Assembly (NCBI GenBank): GCA_937974415.1 | Contig: CALJXB010000108.1 | Span: forward strand, 1 to 14,426 | Direction: 5' to 3' | DNA: 14,426 nucleotides | Origin: an uncultured Kiloniellales bacterium | GTDB lineage: Bacteria > Pseudomonadota > Alphaproteobacteria > Kiloniellales > JAKSDN01 | Part shown: one piece after another, positions 14,089 to 14,426 of the stretch | How the letters are laid out: every line of letters begins with the position of its first letter | Position numbering within the stretch: position 1 is the first letter of the stretch | Position numbers and translations under genes: made by a program | Notes under the pieces: model-generated | The model's database searches: none | What the model was told of the DNA's origin: nothing | What the model saw: only the letters and a program-made list of their open reading frames with translations

Positions 14089-14426
14089 ATGAAAACTAGG
14101 CTACTCGTTGCCATAGCGGCCGCCGCATTGCTCGCGCTCGCCGCCGGCACCCCGAACCAGGCAATCGCCGCCGAGGACTGCCCGCGCGGCGCCCTCGACG
14201 AGCAGTATTGCGATCGCGACGGCGATCTGACCGCCGACACGCCGACCGATGCGGCAAACTTGGTCGATCCCGATACCATCATCTTCGCCTACACGCCGGT
14301 CGAAGATCCGGCGGTCTATCGCGAGGCCTGGGCCGATTTCTTGACCCACATGGAGCAGGTCACCGGCAAGAAGGTGCAGTTCTTCCCGGTCCAGTCCAAC
14401 GCGGCCCAGATCGAGGCCATGCGCTC
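14089..14426 (+). CDS. phnD: PhnD-type phosphonate/phosphite/phosphate ABC transporter binding protein (5' part)
   Basis: The gene is cut by the window end, and only its first 112 codons are visible. It starts at ATG 14089, with GGGAGG (14076-14081) seven bases upstream. An in-frame ATG at 14074 lies before that ribosome site and is less likely. Residues 1-28 form a Sec signal peptide (hydrophobic core 5-19, cleavage probably after AIA or AIAA). The mature N-terminus is acidic with two cysteines (Cys31 and Cys41), probably a disulfide. VDPDTIIFAYTPVEDPAVY (about 60-78) and VQFFPVQSNAAQIEAMRS at the end are characteristic of PhnD/PtxB-like periplasmic solute-binding proteins. The ligand (phosphonate, phosphite or phosphate) cannot be decided from this fragment. 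The rest of the importer is expected downstream. Confidence 0.88.
   Translation, partial: MKTRLLVAIAAAALLALAAGTPNQAIAAEDCPRGALDEQYCDRDGDLTADTPTDAANLVDPDTIIFAYTPVEDPAVYREAWADFLTHMEQVTGKKVQFFPVQSNAAQIEAMR

Overview
The window is GC-rich chromosomal DNA that reads as housekeeping sequence from an alphaproteobacterium, most likely Rhodospirillales or a related order. Three things suggest this: the argH-lptM-lysA-DUF4175 (TIGR02302) cluster with a divergent tlpA-like thioredoxin gene, the MJ0042-finger/DUF3426 gene divergent from ftsEX followed by ydcF-plsC, and a LexA-type site of the GAAC-N7-GAAC form. The lineage is inferred from gene order and family knowledge, not from a search. I see no insertion sequence, prophage, CRISPR array, tRNA or rRNA.

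Layout. (1) 1-211 is a non-coding, lower-GC stretch with two small hairpins. It leads into an unrecognised coiled-coil protein (212-829, +). (2) A membrane-anchored TlpA-like thioredoxin (940-1584, -) diverges from a tightly packed + strand cluster: argH (arginine biosynthesis), an LptM-like lipoprotein, lysA (lysine biosynthesis) and a large DUF4175 membrane protein. argH/lptM and lptM/lysA overlap by 4 bp at GTGA junctions. (3) A membrane-anchored MJ0042 zinc-finger/DUF3426 protein (7205-8065, -) carries a 57-bp tandem repeat. It diverges from ftsE-ftsX-ydcF-plsC, a cell-envelope cluster covering divisome/peptidoglycan control, a DUF218 envelope protein and phospholipid synthesis. (4) nrdJ, an adenosylcobalamin-dependent class II ribonucleotide reductase, is preceded by a 268-bp regulatory region. 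(5) The window ends inside phnD, the binding protein of a phosphonate/phosphite/phosphate ABC importer, with a Pho-box-like site upstream.

The most notable signals are regulatory. Upstream of nrdJ the sequence shows, in order, a perfect DnaA box, a GAAC-N7-GAAC LexA-type operator with a possible third half-site 11 bp on, a TTGACC-N17-TATTCT promoter directly after it, and a strong 12-bp-stem hairpin in the predicted 5' leader. Together they suggest that B12-dependent dNTP synthesis is tied to both replication initiation and the SOS response. A second oddity is the DUF4175 gene. Family-like coding sequence and a good Shine-Dalgarno lie upstream of the only conventional start codon, which points to a non-standard ACG (or CTG) start or a changed base. 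I found no clear case of a wholly new system. The coiled-coil protein and the DUF4175 protein are the least understood genes here.
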